Notes: generated by a model not told the origin, from the sequence alone. DNA of 64,000 nt from Selaginella tamariscina (GCA_003024785.1 PUQB01000861.1:20229-84228), one strand, 5' to 3'; counted from the first letter of the stretch, positions 38,891-52,606 are shown. Numbers and translations are program-made.

Positions 38891-41800
38891 ATGGAGTCGT
38901 CGTCAAATTCTGGGTAAGAATTAAAATAAAATCTGTTATACTCGGATACTTGAACTAATCATTTTTGTATTCAGATGTGGAATTGAGGTGACATTAAAGT
39001 CAAGAGCAGGAGAAGAGATGGGCAGGGGGATTCTGGAATCAACTTGGCCATATTTTAAGATAAATGGGAAGCGCATTGGAGCAACCATGGCTGCTGTCAA
39101 ATTAACCTCTGTCACATCTCATGGACAAGTAAAACAATGGAAAGTTGATTCGCTAGTCAAGCACCCGAAAGCAGGCTGCGAACCCAGATTGGACGATGCT
39201 CGACAGATATGCCTTGTTCCATCCAATGTCACGTTCTCGGATCCAGAGGTCGTCAGTTACAACATTAATCTCGGGTGGTTTTGTCGACTTGTGGATAATG
39301 ACGTTCACGTGTTCACTAATGATGTTGACCTTGGAGTTCTTCTTCAACTCAACGAAAGCCCATCTATGGAGGGGATCCATCTGGATGTTTACTTCGAAGA
39401 TCTTCAGACTCATCGAGTAGGTGTATTGTCAGGAGATATTGTTTCACAATACAGAAAATCAGCAAGTGGAGCAATCTTCCCTCTTGACATTGAAGAAGAA
39501 CACAGCGACATCATAAGGGAGATTGAGAAGGTGGCTCGGTCTCAGGTTCTCTACAGATCACGTTCAATTTGCTTAGGAAGCTTCGGGAGCTGGAGCAGTG
39601 TGCCGAGAACACTAGAACAGCTGCAGTCGGGGATCACACATGTTGATTCGGATCGCAAAAGAAAATCATCAATCGTTTTGTCAGCTGCACCTGTGGCATC
39701 TCATGCTGCAATAAGTCACAAGGAAATGATGTTGGATGATAAGATTTATCCTTGTAGGGTTAAATATTGCAGCGTCAACCCAAACTTCAATTACAGGCCA
39801 CTCAACCAGGAACGTGTAGCTGAGCTCATGGAGAAGATGAAAGGACGACAATTCTTATACCGTTCCACATAATGCTGTTTTGTGTCCATACTATGAAAGA
39901 AGGAAGGGTGCTGACAAAGTCTGGATCACAACACCAGAACAACTCATGAAGATTCAGACGGAGAATAAAAGATCTATCAAGTACTACATCATTAGTGGCC
40001 AGCACACAATAACGGCAGCCCAACGACTTCTCGAAGAACACAACAAAGGAACGATGGCAACAAAACTTTCCGAGCATACCCGTGAGAAGCTGACAAAAAG
40101 ATCGGCGTTTTTAGCTAAGCCGAATCTCACAATCGAGCAGTACCATAAGTTATCGGCGGAATGGGACGCTGCCGACACCAACCACTACAACAGCAAAATA
40201 TGGGAGAAGTTTAAACACACGCGAGCCGTGTGGGAATCTCTTCAGCGACCACAAAGAGCTACCGCAGGGAATACACAATCTGCGGAATACCGGGTAAGCA
40301 AATTGTTTGGGCGGGATTTATCTCGCCGGTATATTAATCTGTCTTTTTCCTCAGAGAGTTGAAGAAATTGCAGCAGTTGATTTTGCCCAGGTGGGCGGGA
40401 AGGAAACATCATTTCTGATGATGTTGATTTCTTGCCCCGAAGATAGGATCTTTGCCAAATGGTTGGGGATTATGGAATCCTTTTCAAAAGGAACACTGAA
40501 GAAGAAGCAGACAAGTGAAGGGGAGCCCTCAGAAAAGTCTGCAAAGAAACCCAGTAAGACGCCGAAGGCTAAGTCTGTTCAATCTACAAAGGATGTAGAC
40601 AACGATTTCAAGCTCACATGGTTGAAGCCTTTAAATGGAACAACGATGGAGGAGATGGAAGTCTTGGCTGATTTGGTGATCGATGGCAAACTACAAATCA
40701 ATAACAGCAGCCCAACCTCTCCTTTTCATCTCAAGGCAATGGAGTTGAAGACGGTCAGGCATTTCAAGGAGTGGTTGGGAATACACTGCCACAAACTGGG
40801 TTGGACCTCGACTTCAACATATGAAGAGGTTAGCAAATATTTGCATGTGACGAACGATGATATGCTTGTCGAATGGGTGAACCAATCGGAAGATCTAGGC
40901 AAGAATCTATTGCACGCCAACGCCAAAAAGGAGAACATTGGGATGACGCCTTCTCTTATGGCAGTCCTTCAGCAGCGAGAACCGAATTGAACCTTATAAA
41001 GGAGGATGCTACGAATCACGACAAGCCCTACAGATGTTTGTTGTTAGATTCGGAGACTTTATGGGGTAACATCACTGCTTGTAGGAAACCGTTTCAATTG
41101 TTCGTGATGGATCGGCGGGTGTCAAAAAATCTTTCGACAGATAGGGCACTAGAGGATCTGGTGGAGAAACTTAGCCGTGCAAGCATATACATAGAAGGTA
41201 TTTATTATTGAATTCATGCTTGCGCTCTTCACTGATACCTACTTTTTCAGGTATTTATTTCTTGATTCTTGCTCATGTCACCGATACTTTTGCCTTCGCC
41301 TTCGCCAAGAAGAATAGACATCGTTGGACAGGATTTTATATGAACGATGCTAATCCCAAGTGCATTGATACTGTTGTTCACTTGGTTGTTAGGAATGCGC
41401 CAAACAATTTCAAGCTTCCAAATGACTGGCCAGGCATCTGTTTGCACTCCAACGGCCCTGAACCTCCATCCGATACACCGATAGGTATGAGTGACGTATT
41501 CGGCAATGTACGTTATCCAAACATTACAAGTCAAGCGGCACGGAGCATCGTCAACTTGATCAGGGGTCCTCACAGTGATGCGTGGGTTTTTGACTACTGC
41601 ACTAGGGGGTCCGTCTTGAAGGAGTGTTACCTTCGGCATACATGTGTGTTTGCCGTTGAGAAGGATAAGACCATGGTTGAGGACCTGAACAAGTGGATAG
41701 ATTGGGTCTCAACTGAGTACCCCAACGATTCCATAAAGGCGTATTTGAGAAAGTTCCCTCCAGATAAGTGCGATAGCTCTGAAGGTGAATCTGGTTCAAT

Positions 41801-41996
41801 CTCGGAGTCTGAGAACGAACATCAATCAGATATTAGACCGGAAGTTATCTCGAGGAGTACAGAACATTCGCACACTCCAGGACCCATGGAAACATCAATA
41901 GAAGATGCAGAAGATCTTGAACCATCTCACAAGCGGCTTAGACCTTCTTCGCCTCATTCAGAAGGTAATAGCGAAGAAGAATTGATAATGAATTGA
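38891..41996 (+). pseudogene. ParB-like/DNA-methyltransferase-like fusion gene, element C (two single-base frameshifts)
   Basis: Nearly identical to D with the same four coding exons. An extra A near 39841 shifts the frame ahead of the ParB motif, and a one-base loss near 40978 shifts it in the third coding exon. All splice sites are intact. If these two indels are assembly errors, the gene would be as open as in D. Confidence 0.85.
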
Positions 41997-42199
41997 TAAG
42001 TGATGAATAGTTGTAAATGAGTGTAACATAAGGCATTTTTGTATATTTCTTTTATATTTGTACAGAAAATAAATTCTCAAGGATTAATGAAGCTTTTAGT
42101 TCAAACATGGGTCACACATTAACAAGGTAAATAATATACCTTGATAATTTTAAGGTCAGCTAATTATCATTTTGCAGATGTAATGAAATAATTGAGAAC

Positions 42200-43439
42200 A
42201 TGGATTTTCAGCATTGCCATGAGGTAAGAGAGGGGTTTGGCGACAATTTTTTGTGCCACATGTCAGAATGACAGAGTTCATGCAGGAAATGGATAATAAT
42301 GCAGCTCAAAACATCGTTACCATGGGGGCCACTTCAGTTTTTGCATCATCATTTTTATTGGCTTCAGTTCCGAAATCAATTTCTTCAGCGCATGCAATAT
42401 CTGAATCTTGTAAGGATGATGTACAATTAAATGATGAAGGGATAGGCAACGAAATAGTGGCAACGGATAAATGTGAAAGGGAGCAAACAAGTGATTTGCA
42501 AAGTATTCAAGAGGCAACGCTATCTCATGTTACTCATGGCCATATTGTGTTGTTGGATGTCAATGGTGTTCTGCTTCATCGACAAAGGCCCGAGGATAGA
42601 AAAACAGAAATCAAACAAGGAGATTTCATTCCTTGTCATGGTAAATTTCGATATGATATTATTTTTCGTCCAGGGTTGGATCGTCTCTTTCAAAAGCTTA
42701 AGGAGATGGGTGCGCTTGTGGGGATTTGGTCATGCATGCAGATTCATAACTTAACACCGCTGTTGAGTTTACTTAAGAAACATTGTAGTGTTGCAGAAGA
42801 GGTGATTCGTAAAGATTGGATTTTTGACCAGCGAATGTGTTATAAACCTCTCGAATTTCACAATATAGAAATGAAAGCAAGCCATACTTCTTCAAGAATG
42901 AAAGAATAATTGGGACTCATGGGGAGATCAGTCGCTTAAGGATAACGAAGAATGCACATATCTTAGTAGTAGACGACTCTCCTCAGAAGGCTATGCTCAA
43001 CCAAAACATTGCTTGTATTCATCCAATCACTTTCGATCCATATTCTGATATCGATATCATGGATGAGCTAGTGAACTACTTGGATACGTGCCTCAGAAAG
43101 AAGAATCTCGAAAATTTTTGTGAGCAGTATCCACCGTATCATACATTTCCTGAAGCTTTTCTTTCTCGTGATATTGAATTTTATAAAATGAAGGATAGCA
43201 ACCGGGCGCTTTATAATATTATTCTTAAGGAACGTCAGTTTTTAGATGAGCCTTTATGCAGACCTTCTTATACATCTTATGTATTAACAAGGATGGCAAC
43301 TCCCAATTGCATTCGTGAGAGTGTTAAGTGGTGGCAACAACATCAAGATATTGACCAAAATGATTTGATTAATCCGGAGAGTGATGATTTAGACAAAATG
43401 AAAAGATTTCTTTGTATGATAGAAAGAAAGTATTTATAA
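42200..43439 (+). pseudogene. FCP1/HAD-phosphatase-like gene, element C (frameshifted)
   Basis: Open from about 42253 through the HAD motifs (LLDVNGVLLH and RPGLDRLFQKLKE). A one-base loss near 42867 ends the frame early. The second half (42993-43439) is open in another frame and includes a three-base loss relative to D near 43266. The start is uncertain; the ATG at 42200 matches the MDFQHW start of A but is out of frame with the main frame. Confidence 0.8.
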
Positions 43440-43728
43440 AAAAATTAACATGTTGATAAGAAAATGATTTCATTTGTAATTATGTTTGATAGTATTTCTT
43501 CATTATTGTAAACTATTTTTAGAATAATATGAATATTCTAAGATATTTTAGGAATATTCCTTACTAAGTAAGGTTATTGAAGGATTAATTAATTAATTAA
43601 TTAATATTTAAGGCTTAATTACATATTAATTAAATGATTAATTAATAATTAAAACTTAAGTATTAATTAGTAATTTATTTTATATTCCCATTTTCACGTA
43701 TCATGCCCACTTTAGTTACAACGTGCAT
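43440..43728. mobile_element. FCP1-side subterminal region and TIR, element C
   Basis: AT-rich with GAATATTC, GGAATATTCC, CCTTACTAAGTAAGG and TTAATTAA runs, ending in the terminal repeat at 43702-43728. No gene. Confidence 0.8.
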
Positions 43729-44409
43729 ATAACACAATTATTTATGTGCAGGACAATATGTATAATACTGGAGATAAAATATGTCTTCTTCGGAACAACG
43801 AGATAGTTGGCACTGGAACTGTGGAAATTCGAGATAATAATGCATCATGTCACAATATTGCCCAAGGATCTTATGTGTACGTATGGGTGAACACCATTTT
43901 CAAGCATGTTGAGGTTCCGAGAATGGAATTTGAAGAGGTTTCTCCTATATTGTGGAATTTGGATGAAGTCAAGGCTGACATAGAATATACAAAGTCACAA
44001 ACAAATAGTAGCACGAGTTTTTCAGATGATGGCTTGCCTGCTGTGATGGATAAGGTGATTCTCTTTCTTTATGAGATTGAGGTTGGGAGAGGCATCATCA
44101 CAGCTATAAATCCAATAGAAGCAGTGTCAGAAGAGAAACTAGGGTCCGACTTCGTGGGTGTAGTTGTGACAAAGGTTTTACCTAATGGCACTTTGCATCC
44201 TGGATCCCTCGTGAGGTGGCGAACATCTGAATTAAGACAGGAAGATGGTTCAACATATTTTGGGTTGAATTTCAATAATAACAACCCGAAAGAACAACTC
44301 ATATTTGAAGAGGTTCCTTGCATTGGTCCTATTGTAAGAAAAAGGCGATTCATGGGTTGCAGATCTTCCCCTGCAAGTTTCAGCAAGAGGGTCAAGATGG
44401 ATCCTACAT
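43729..44409 (+). pseudogene. Element H, right part: 5-prime piece of the transposase gene, cut by element D
   Basis: Resumes directly after C with the acceptor (ATTTATGTGCAG) and the ATG at 43758. The frame stays open for over 210 codons through both N-terminal beta-domains (VEIRDNNASCHNI and VILFLYEIEVGRGII) and RKRRFMGCRSSP, until element D begins. It is about as diverged from C and D as H is elsewhere. The 3-prime part of this gene is not found on the far side of D. Confidence 0.85.
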
Positions 44410-44436
44410 ATGCAAGTTGTAACTAAAATGGGCATG
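44410..44436 (+). repeat. Terminal inverted repeat, transposase side, element D
   Basis: Reads ATGCAA, GTTGTAACTAAAA, TGGGCATG, identical to the matching end of C (28689-28715). The right end of D (59373-59399) is its inverse with two substitutions and one extra G (TTTAGGTTAC). Confidence 0.9.
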
Positions 44437-44915
44437 GCTATAGTCCCATTTCCTAATAATTAGCAATTTTAGCTATTTAATTAGCATTTTCTAATATTAA
44501 AGGAATATTCTTTAGAATATATGTTTGAAAAGAGAATATTCTTTAGAATATTCTATTTTGTATTCTACCCTTTAATAAATTATAGCATTCATTGAACAAA
44601 AATTAATAACATTAAAAAGTAGAATGTATTAAATTATATAATATATTGCCTAATATAACAATTAAGGAAGAGCATAAGAGGTACATTATATAAATATTGA
44701 TGTTGTTATTAAAATATTAATATTTAAATATAACATTATTAATTAAAAATTTGTAGTAGTAATAATATATATATAAAATCCTATAATAATATAGTCAATC
44801 TTCCATATCATTTTTTAAATTTATATAGTTAAGTATACAATTTGGTACTATTATTAAAGAGTTTATAATAATTATGAATATTAAATATATGATATTTTAT
44901 AATTTTGTAATTGCT
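44437..44915. other. AT-rich subterminal region, transposase side, element D
   Basis: Same as 28716-29194 of C, including clustered AATATTCTTTAGAATATT palindromes. No gene. Confidence 0.75.
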
Positions 44916-47900
44916 TTAAGCTTCAGAAAACATACATTCCCTTGCAGTTTTGTTAATCGTGACTTTATCAACGCTTCTTGACATCCACCCATATCGAATG
45001 GATTTAACATTTATAAAACATGCTGGGTCTTTTTGATTGGGAGACCATGTTTTCTCTAGGCATCCATTATATCTTTCGCTCTCCTTCTCGTGTCGCCTTT
45101 TTTGTGGTTTGAACCATGCAACCTTAACAATACTATTTTTTGCGATTACTTCAGGTGTGTCGATAATTTGACCCATCCAAATAGGCTGATTATATGACGC
45201 ATCTGGAGTAATGAGAACCATCATTAGTTTTTGAAGATCCTTGCAGCAATCAAAAGTATGCTTTAGGTTTTTGGTTCCTTTGTCCAACAAAGTGTGGGGT
45301 TTGCACTTCCACATCACTACTGGCTTCTATGTCGTCTGTGCTCAGTGATGTCATTTCAATCTCCTCTCGCCACCTTGTTTTAGGCCAGAAAGGGTGTTGC
45401 AATTCTGTACTTGTGACAGTAGGCCCTTCCAACTCTCGAACAACAGTCTCCCAATAGTTGACCACATGCTTATATAGTTCTGAGTAACCAGTTGCCTTAT
45501 CAGAATTCTTTGGCATCGATTTTTGAACCCATGCCACATATTTTTTGATGCCATCAATAATAACCTCTTGTTCCTTGAGCTGGGCACTCAATGGAATAGG
45601 GTCTGGTTGTCCTTCTGGGAGAAGTGGCTTTCCATCCTCTCCACTTTTGAAGAGCATTAAGCCCTCTTTCGGTAACCACTCCTGCTCTGATGGCCGTAAC
45701 TTGTACTGCATAATAGGTATACCATCTCGTATGGAGAAAAAGAATTGTAGCGGCACAAGGTGACCAACTAAAGAATCACTCCCTTCTTTTATATACTCCT
45801 TGAGAAATTTTTTGAAGTCTGGCACCTCAGTCACAAGCAAAGCACAACTTTTTTTGGAGATGCAATTTTCAAAAAGATTCATCATATGCGGTAAGGTAAG
45901 TGCACTTGTCCTTTTTGTAGAGTTGGAGACCTTGCTGAAGAACGCATCAATATCTTCATGAGTGTGACCAACCATAAGGAAAACTGAGCGTGATTGTTTC
46001 AAACACACCTTTGGCAACAAGCATTGACAAGTATGCTAGCACATATCTAGAAAATAAAAGTAAGTATGAGCTTGAGAAACCCTTAAGTAAAATGATTTAC
46101 CTATTTTTGTTCTCGCCTGCACAATTATCCATCTGTAAAAGCAAATGACGAGGAAGCTTATTTGATGTTGAGGACACATGTACACTATTTGAGCTAGATC
46201 CCTCCACTGAACCTGAACTCTCAACAGGGCCATCTGTTTTTTGTGCAGGTTGCTGACAATGCCTCTCATATTCCCAAGTAGCCTCAAGTGCAGACGTGTT
46301 CATGAGAGCATTATGTAAAGGTTGAAGGTGTTGTTTCTTCACTTTGAGATCACTGATAGGATTTGTCTGTGAGTGGGCTTCAAGGTTTCTGAAACACATG
46401 GCTAACGACCCAATAGTGAAATTGGAGTCGCTAGACCAATGTGGAAGTGAAAAGTGTCCATATGACTCACAACCGTGTCCATGTGTTAGCACACCTGTTA
46501 AAGAAATCGGAAGTTTCATGACATTTCCAAGGCACTTTGGTGTTGCAAAGAGCTTTGGAATGCTGGTCTTTGAATGATCCATCTTGTCATGGATCAAGCA
46601 CAGGTACTCTGATGGGCGTGACACAGAAAGCATGCGGTGTGCATAGTACTGAGACCGACAAGTTTGTTGTGCAATCATGTGGGCCTCCATCTTCCTTTGA
46701 ATGGTAGTGATCTCCACCAAGGTTTTTGCACAAGCCTCTGCAGCCTTCAATGATGTACAAGTGTCACACTTAGAAAAGCTAGAGTGTTTTGCAATCTCCA
46801 CATCCTTAAAATGAGTATTCCATATGTTGTTGAAGGTACCAGTGCAGATTGCTTGGAGCCCCATCAAACTGAGGCACTTGTTCACATGTTCACACAGTTT
46901 CAATTGAGTGTAGATTGAAGGTAAAACCTTGAGATTTTCCCTGACCCCTGCATTTGTGGTTCGGCATTTGTGAGGCATCCTGTCTGCATTTGCTTCCACA
47001 AAAGCCTTGAGTATCTCTATGGCTGCCATGATGTGAGAGCGGGTTTTGACCAAGCCAGTGTTCCCATGAACTGAGGTTCGCGCTCCATCTAGCCACTCAT
47101 CCCTCCGACGGTAGAACGTGGTCTTTGGGATCCCGTATATACTGTACCAAGCTTTGAAGCAGATGGCCACCTTATTAAATACCATGGATGTACTCTGATA
47201 ACCTGTGTCCGAGGCCATTCCATCAATACACCCAGTTAGTGCAGCATATACAAACTCATGCCTTTGCTTTTGGGTGAGCATACGAAAGACATGTCTACAT
47301 TGGGTAATTTCATTCCGGTCTGCCATCTGACAACACTTCTTCTTGCAACAGTCAATCGTGGAAATGCTCGTAACACTTTCGGAAGATGTAGGATCCATCT
47401 TTACCCTCTTGCTGAAACTTGCAGGGGAAGATCTACAACCCATGAATCGCCTTTTTCTTACAATAGGACCAATGCAAGGAACCTCTTCAAATATGAGTTG
47501 TTCTTCCGGGTTGTTATTATTGAAATCCAACCCAGAATATGTTGAACCATCTTGCCGTCTTAATTCAGATGTTCGCCACCTCACGAGGGATCCAGGATAC
47601 AATGTGCCATTAGGTGAAACCTCTGTCACAACTACACCCACGAAGTCGGACCCTAGTTTCTCTTCTGACACTGCTTCCATTGGATTTATAGCTGTGATGA
47701 TGCCTCTTCCGACTTCAATCTCACGAAGAAAGAGAATCACCTCATCCATCACAGCAGGCAAGCCATCATCTGGTAAACTCGTGCTACTATTTGTTTGTGA
47801 CTCTGCATATTTTGTGTCAGCCTTGACTTCATCCAAATTCCACAATACAGGAGAACCCTCCTCAAATTCCATTCCCAGAACCTCAACATGCTTGAAAATG

Positions 47901-48037
47901 GTGTTCACCCATACGTACACACAAGATCCTTGGGAAATATTGTGACATGATGCATTATTATCTCGAACTTCCACAGTTCCAATGCCAACTATCTCGTTGT
48001 TCCGAAGAAGACATACTTTATCTCCAGTATTAAACAT
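44916..48037 (-). CDS. DUF7869-like putative transposase, element D (about two one-base frameshifts)
   Basis: About 1,020 codons, with a 54-bp GT-AG intron at 46047-46100. The first exon (48037 to 46101) is fully open. Residues about 5-70 and 100-145 are two related beta-rich modules (GDKVCLLRNNEIVG and VILFLREIEVGRG) that resemble the small Tnp1/En-Spm-like transposase module. Cys-rich segments follow (CCKKKCC near 234; SKCDTC near 425). A DDE/RNase-H-like core is suggested by HDKMDHSKT (about 485), LLLQMDNCAGENKNR at the splice site, and GHTHEDID after it, the signature I associate with DUF7869 proteins. A one-base insertion near 45978, just before GHTHEDID, and one near 45253 break the second exon. 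Likely mobilises the element; the activity is inferred. The ATG at 48037 follows a conserved AG acceptor. Confidence 0.8.
46047..46100 (-). other. Intron of the transposase-like gene, element D
   Basis: On the gene strand it starts GTAAATCATTTTAC and ends TTTATTTTCTAG. It splits the codon after MDNCAGENKN, and joining restores R-Y-V-L. The same intron is in C (30322-30375) and A (about 16178-16230). Confidence 0.85.
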
Positions 48038-48184
48038 ATTGTCCTGCACATAAATAATTGTATTATTTATGATATCTGTTTATGCAATATTTTTAGAAAT
48101 CTGAATTACGGTTACTTAATAATATGCATATGCAATAATACATAATTATGTTTAGAGATAATATCTCATGTTTGATTAATACAA

Positions 48185-49010
48185 CTGATGGGCGGGATTA
48201 ATCCCGCCAACGAATCCCTCCGACGAGGAACGGTCGGCGGGATTAATCCCGCCGCCGACTCAACCCCTTCGGAGAGAGTCGGCGGGATTAATCCGCCGCC
48301 GACTACCCCTTCGAGAGAGAGTCGGCGGGATTAATCCCGCCTTGGACTCCCTCCGACAAGGAAGAGCCGGGGGATTAATCCCGCCGCACTCCTCCTCGGG
48401 GGAGTCCGGCGGGATTAATCCCGCCGACTCTCTCCGACGAGGAAGGGAGTCCGGCGGGATTAATCCCGCCGACTCTCCTCCGGAGAAGAGTCGGCGGGAT
48501 TAATCCCGCCGGACTCTTCCTCGTCGGAGAGGCGGCGGATTAATCCCGCCGGACTCCCTTCCTCGTCGGAGGAAGAGGCGGCGGGATTAATCCCGCCGGC
48601 TCTTCCTTGTCGGAGGGAGTCCAAGGCGGGATTAATCCCGCCCACAATTCTTACGACGGGGAATGGGTGGCGGGATTAAACCCGCACATAACTCTCTCCA
48701 AAACTATGATTTCAAAGAGATCTCGGGATAAATCCTGTCCCCAAATCTTTAAAACAGTGAAGTGGTGGCGAGATTAATCCCGCCACCCCTTCCCTGCCTC
48801 CTAAAATGGTTGGCGGGATTAATCCCGCCGACAACTCTTTCTAATAAATTCTGGTAACTCTTCATCAGTTGAGAAGGTTATCGACGGGATTAATCCCGCC
48901 ACTCTTTTTCAGTGGCGGAGAAGCATTGCCCGGGAGATGGTGGCGGGATTAATCCCGCCACTTCTTCAAAGAGGCAAAAAAGAAATGGCCGGATTAATCC
49001 CGCCGCCCCG
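48185..49010. repeat. Palindrome array 2, element D
   Basis: About 17 units of GGCGGGATTAATCCCGCC. The central units differ from C in number and spacer order, and several have lost a base (GGCGGGATTAATCCGCC), whereas the flanks are near-identical to C. The array is a hot spot of change. Confidence 0.95.
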
Positions 49011-49174
49011 GTTAACCTAGAATATTAAGTTAAAAGGATATTTAAACGTGATAAATCCCTAACGGAATATATTATAATCCTAATGCATTTCTAAACCCCT
49101 AAATTGTAATTTTAAGAGAGAATGTAAGAGAGTGAATCTTAATAAGTATTTTTAAATTTGTTTATAATACTTAC

Positions 49175-49470
49175 TTGTAAACAGCACTGAAGGCGCCGTG
49201 CTTTCCTATAAAGAATAGCACCCAATTTATCTCGCTCCTGAGATGATCACTATGAAGAAAAAAGAAGATCTAAAGAGTGAAAAATACAGAAATGAAGAAA
49301 CCCTTGCCGGAGAAAGAACCAGATCTGAATTTGAGTGGGAAATTAAATGCATTTTCAAATTTATATGTCAGACCGACAATACATATGTCAGAAATTCAAA
49401 TTTTTAAAAAGAACAGAAAATAAAATTTAAGATGAGTTGACACAAATATCCGACACTCTGACATATATAC
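49175..49470 (-). promoter_or_regulatory. Putative TATA box and leader exon of the transposase-like gene, element D
   Basis: Minus-strand leader with ATATATA near 49463 and donor at 49174, as in the other copies. It has a one-base loss relative to C near 49229, further evidence that the small leader frame is not coding. Confidence 0.5.
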
Positions 49471-49529
49471 TCTCCAGTTCCAATGAGTATTTTAAAATTG
49501 CATTTAATGTTATTCAAGTGATTCAAGCT

Positions 49530-50370
49530 GTTTAATATTACGAAATTTTAGACTATATTCTACATTCTTAGTATTCAAGTATATTTATATTATATATATA
49601 TATAAATATATACTTATACAATAAATAAATTGATATATTATTATGTATCATTTAAAATATATTCATAGTCTGTTTATTATTATTATTTTCTTAATTACTC
49701 GAGTATTTAGTTTTCATTTCCTAGTATCAATGGGATATTCTTTAATATTTTATTAATATTTGAAGAATATTCTAATATTAAACCTGATTATCATAATTAA
49801 ATTAGTCTTGTTCTTAATTATTGCAGTAATTATTCTACATTTGTATATATTAATGGGATTTTCTCAATTAATTTGTTATTATTTCAAGAATATTCATGTG
49901 TTAAACCTTATTATCAATATTAAATTAATACACACTATGAACATATTTTAAATTATACATAATAATACATCATTTTATCTAATATATAGTCATATATAGT
50001 TTTAATAATATATATATTAATATCATTTCCTTAATTACTTGAGTAATTAATCTTCTTTATATTAATGGGATATTCTTTATTATTTTCTTATTATTCCAAG
50101 AATATTCCAATATTAAACATGATTATGATAATTAATTTAGTTAATTATTTGAGTACTTAATTTACATTTGTATATATTAATGGGATTTTCTCAATTAATT
50201 TCTTATTATTTCAAGAATATTTCAATGTTAAACCTTTTTATCAATATTAAATTAATATATATTATTAAAACTATATATGGCTATATATTAGATAAAATCA
50301 TATATTATTATGTATAATTTAAAATATGTTCCTAGTGTGTTTATTAATTTTATTTTCTTAATTATTCGAT
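49530..50370. repeat. AT-rich core with imperfect repeats, element D
   Basis: Near-identical to 33850-34680. No supported gene; the hydrophobic 63-codon frame at 49760 lies in the repeat units. Confidence 0.75.
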
Positions 50371-51250
50371 GTTTGTTTTGCACACATATATAAACACAAT
50401 CATAAATTTACACACGCATTACAAGAACTTACAAAAACACATATGCACACACATGCACAACCCTAAACCAAACTGAAGAAATATGTTGCTTCTTTATTGA
50501 AAACATCATGTTCAACGCATGTATGATATATGTACTCAATCTGTGTATATGTAACACATTGAATTTACATGTGTAATATTTATATTAAGCTTGTTGGGAG
50601 CAAACCCTAAACCCTAAACCCTAAACCCTAATATGTAACACAATGAATTTACTCATGTAATATGTATGTATGTCTGTGTGTATACACGTGTGCATGTATA
50701 TATGTGTACTCTGTATGTATATATGTGTACTTTCTGTCTTCTCTCATACATACACACCATGCATGATCCATGTTAATATGTACTGTCTCTCTTCTCTCAA
50801 ACATACACACCATGCATGATCTATAATATGTACTCGGTCTCTCTAATATTATGTACTAATATGTATGTATGTCTGTGTGTATAATACACACCATGCATGA
50901 TCCATATTAATATGTACTGTCTCTCTTCTCTCATATACTATGTATGTATATCTGTGTATAATATGTGTAAGTATATATGTGTACTAATATATGCAATGTG
51001 TACAAAAATAATTTTTCAACACTCTCTCTTCTCTCATACATACACACCATGCATGATCCATCCTAAATCCAAAACCCTAAACCCTAAACCCTAAACCCAT
51101 GTAATATGTGTGTATGTCTGTGTGTATACACGTGTGTATGTATATATTATGTGTATTAATATATGCAATGTGTACACATGAAACTTTAACACTCTCATGG
51201 ACACACACATGTTAAATCCCTGCATGATTTATATTTTTGAGGTGTATGTG
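50370..51250. repeat. Telomere-like and CATGCATG tandem repeat zone, element D
   Basis: CCCTAAA runs at about 50604-50631 and 51073-51098, with CATGCATGATCCAT tandem units between. It lies between the two divergent leaders. Confidence 0.75.
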
Positions 51251-51289
51251 ATACACCCACACACGCACGCGCTAATAATATAATGAAAG

Positions 51290-51463
51290 AATATTCGTTT
51301 AGGGCGAATCTATATTTTATTCTTTTTAGGGTTTAAGTATATTCTCAGAAGGAATATTCTATTAGGGTTGATATATATATTTAATTCCTTTAGGGTTTAG
51401 GTATATTCTTAGGGTTTCAAGAGGCGGCGGCTGTGAAATCGGCGGCGGCGGCTGTGCACACAG
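51290..51463 (+). promoter_or_regulatory. Putative leader exon and donor of the ParB-like gene, element D
   Basis: GGGTTTAAGTATATTC, GGGTTTAGGTATATTC, then GGCGGCGGCTGTGAAATC and the donor CACACAG/GTGAGATCT at 51464. Conserved in all four copies that reach this region. Confidence 0.5.
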
Positions 51464-51471
51464 GTGAGATC

Positions 51472-51502
<31 letters not shown>

Positions 51503-51724
51503 ATATGTATAGGAGTGTGCGTATAATTTTTTTTCTTAGTTTTATCTCTCGCACACACACGCACACTCCTGTGTATGTATATGTGTCTGTATGATTTATT
51601 TGTTTCGCTCACACACGCATACACACGATATACATATACACATATATATATATATACCTATATACATATATACATACATATATTATGTGTACCAGTATCT
51701 GTAAATTTTTTTTATTGATCTTGC

Positions 51725-51815
<91 letters not shown>

Positions 51816-52600
51816 ACCAGTATCTGTAAATTTTTTTTTATTGATCTATCTCTCCCACACACACGCGCACTGCTTTACACACACACACACACACACACAG
51901 ATATATATATATATATATCAATGCATATTAACAAATAGTATACAACACTAGTTTATATATATGCTTATATATTCATAATATACACACATATATATATGTG
52001 TGTGTTTATCTGTATAATTTTATTTATTTATTAGTTTTATCTCTCGCACACACACGCACACTCCTGTGTATGTATATGTGTGTGTGTGTGTGTTTGTTTA
52101 TCTGTATGATTTTATTTGTTTCGCTCACACACGCATACACACAATATACATATACACATATATATATACCTATATACATATATACATACATACAACACTA
52201 GTTTATATATATGCTTATATATTCACAGACTCTCTCTCTTTCTCTATAGATTATATATCTATATACACACATATATGTGTGTGTTTATCTGTATAATTTT
52301 ATTTATTTATTAGTTTTATCTTTGCACACACACGCACACTCCTGTGTATATATATATGTGTGTGTGTGTGTTTGTTTATCTGTATGATTTTATTTGTTTC
52401 GCTCACACGCATACACACGATATACATATACACACATATATATACCTATGTACACACATATATTAGGTGTACCAGTACTGTATAAGTTTATTTATTTATC
52501 TATCTCTTGCACACACACGTACACTCCTATACATACATACATACATACATATATATACACACACACACATATATATGTGTGTGTTTTTATCTCGCTAAGC
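51464..52600. repeat. CA/TA microsatellite block, element D
   Basis: Same order of words as C with shorter (CA)n and (TA)n tracts. Low-complexity frames only. Confidence 0.9.
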
Positions 52601-52606
52601 CCCTCG

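Noticed and set aside
46344-47945. Plus-strand frames of 70-200 codons across the transposase gene of D (and similar ones across the ParB-like and FCP1-like genes)
   Set aside because: They are antisense shadows of the better-supported frames, which carry the family motifs and splice sites.
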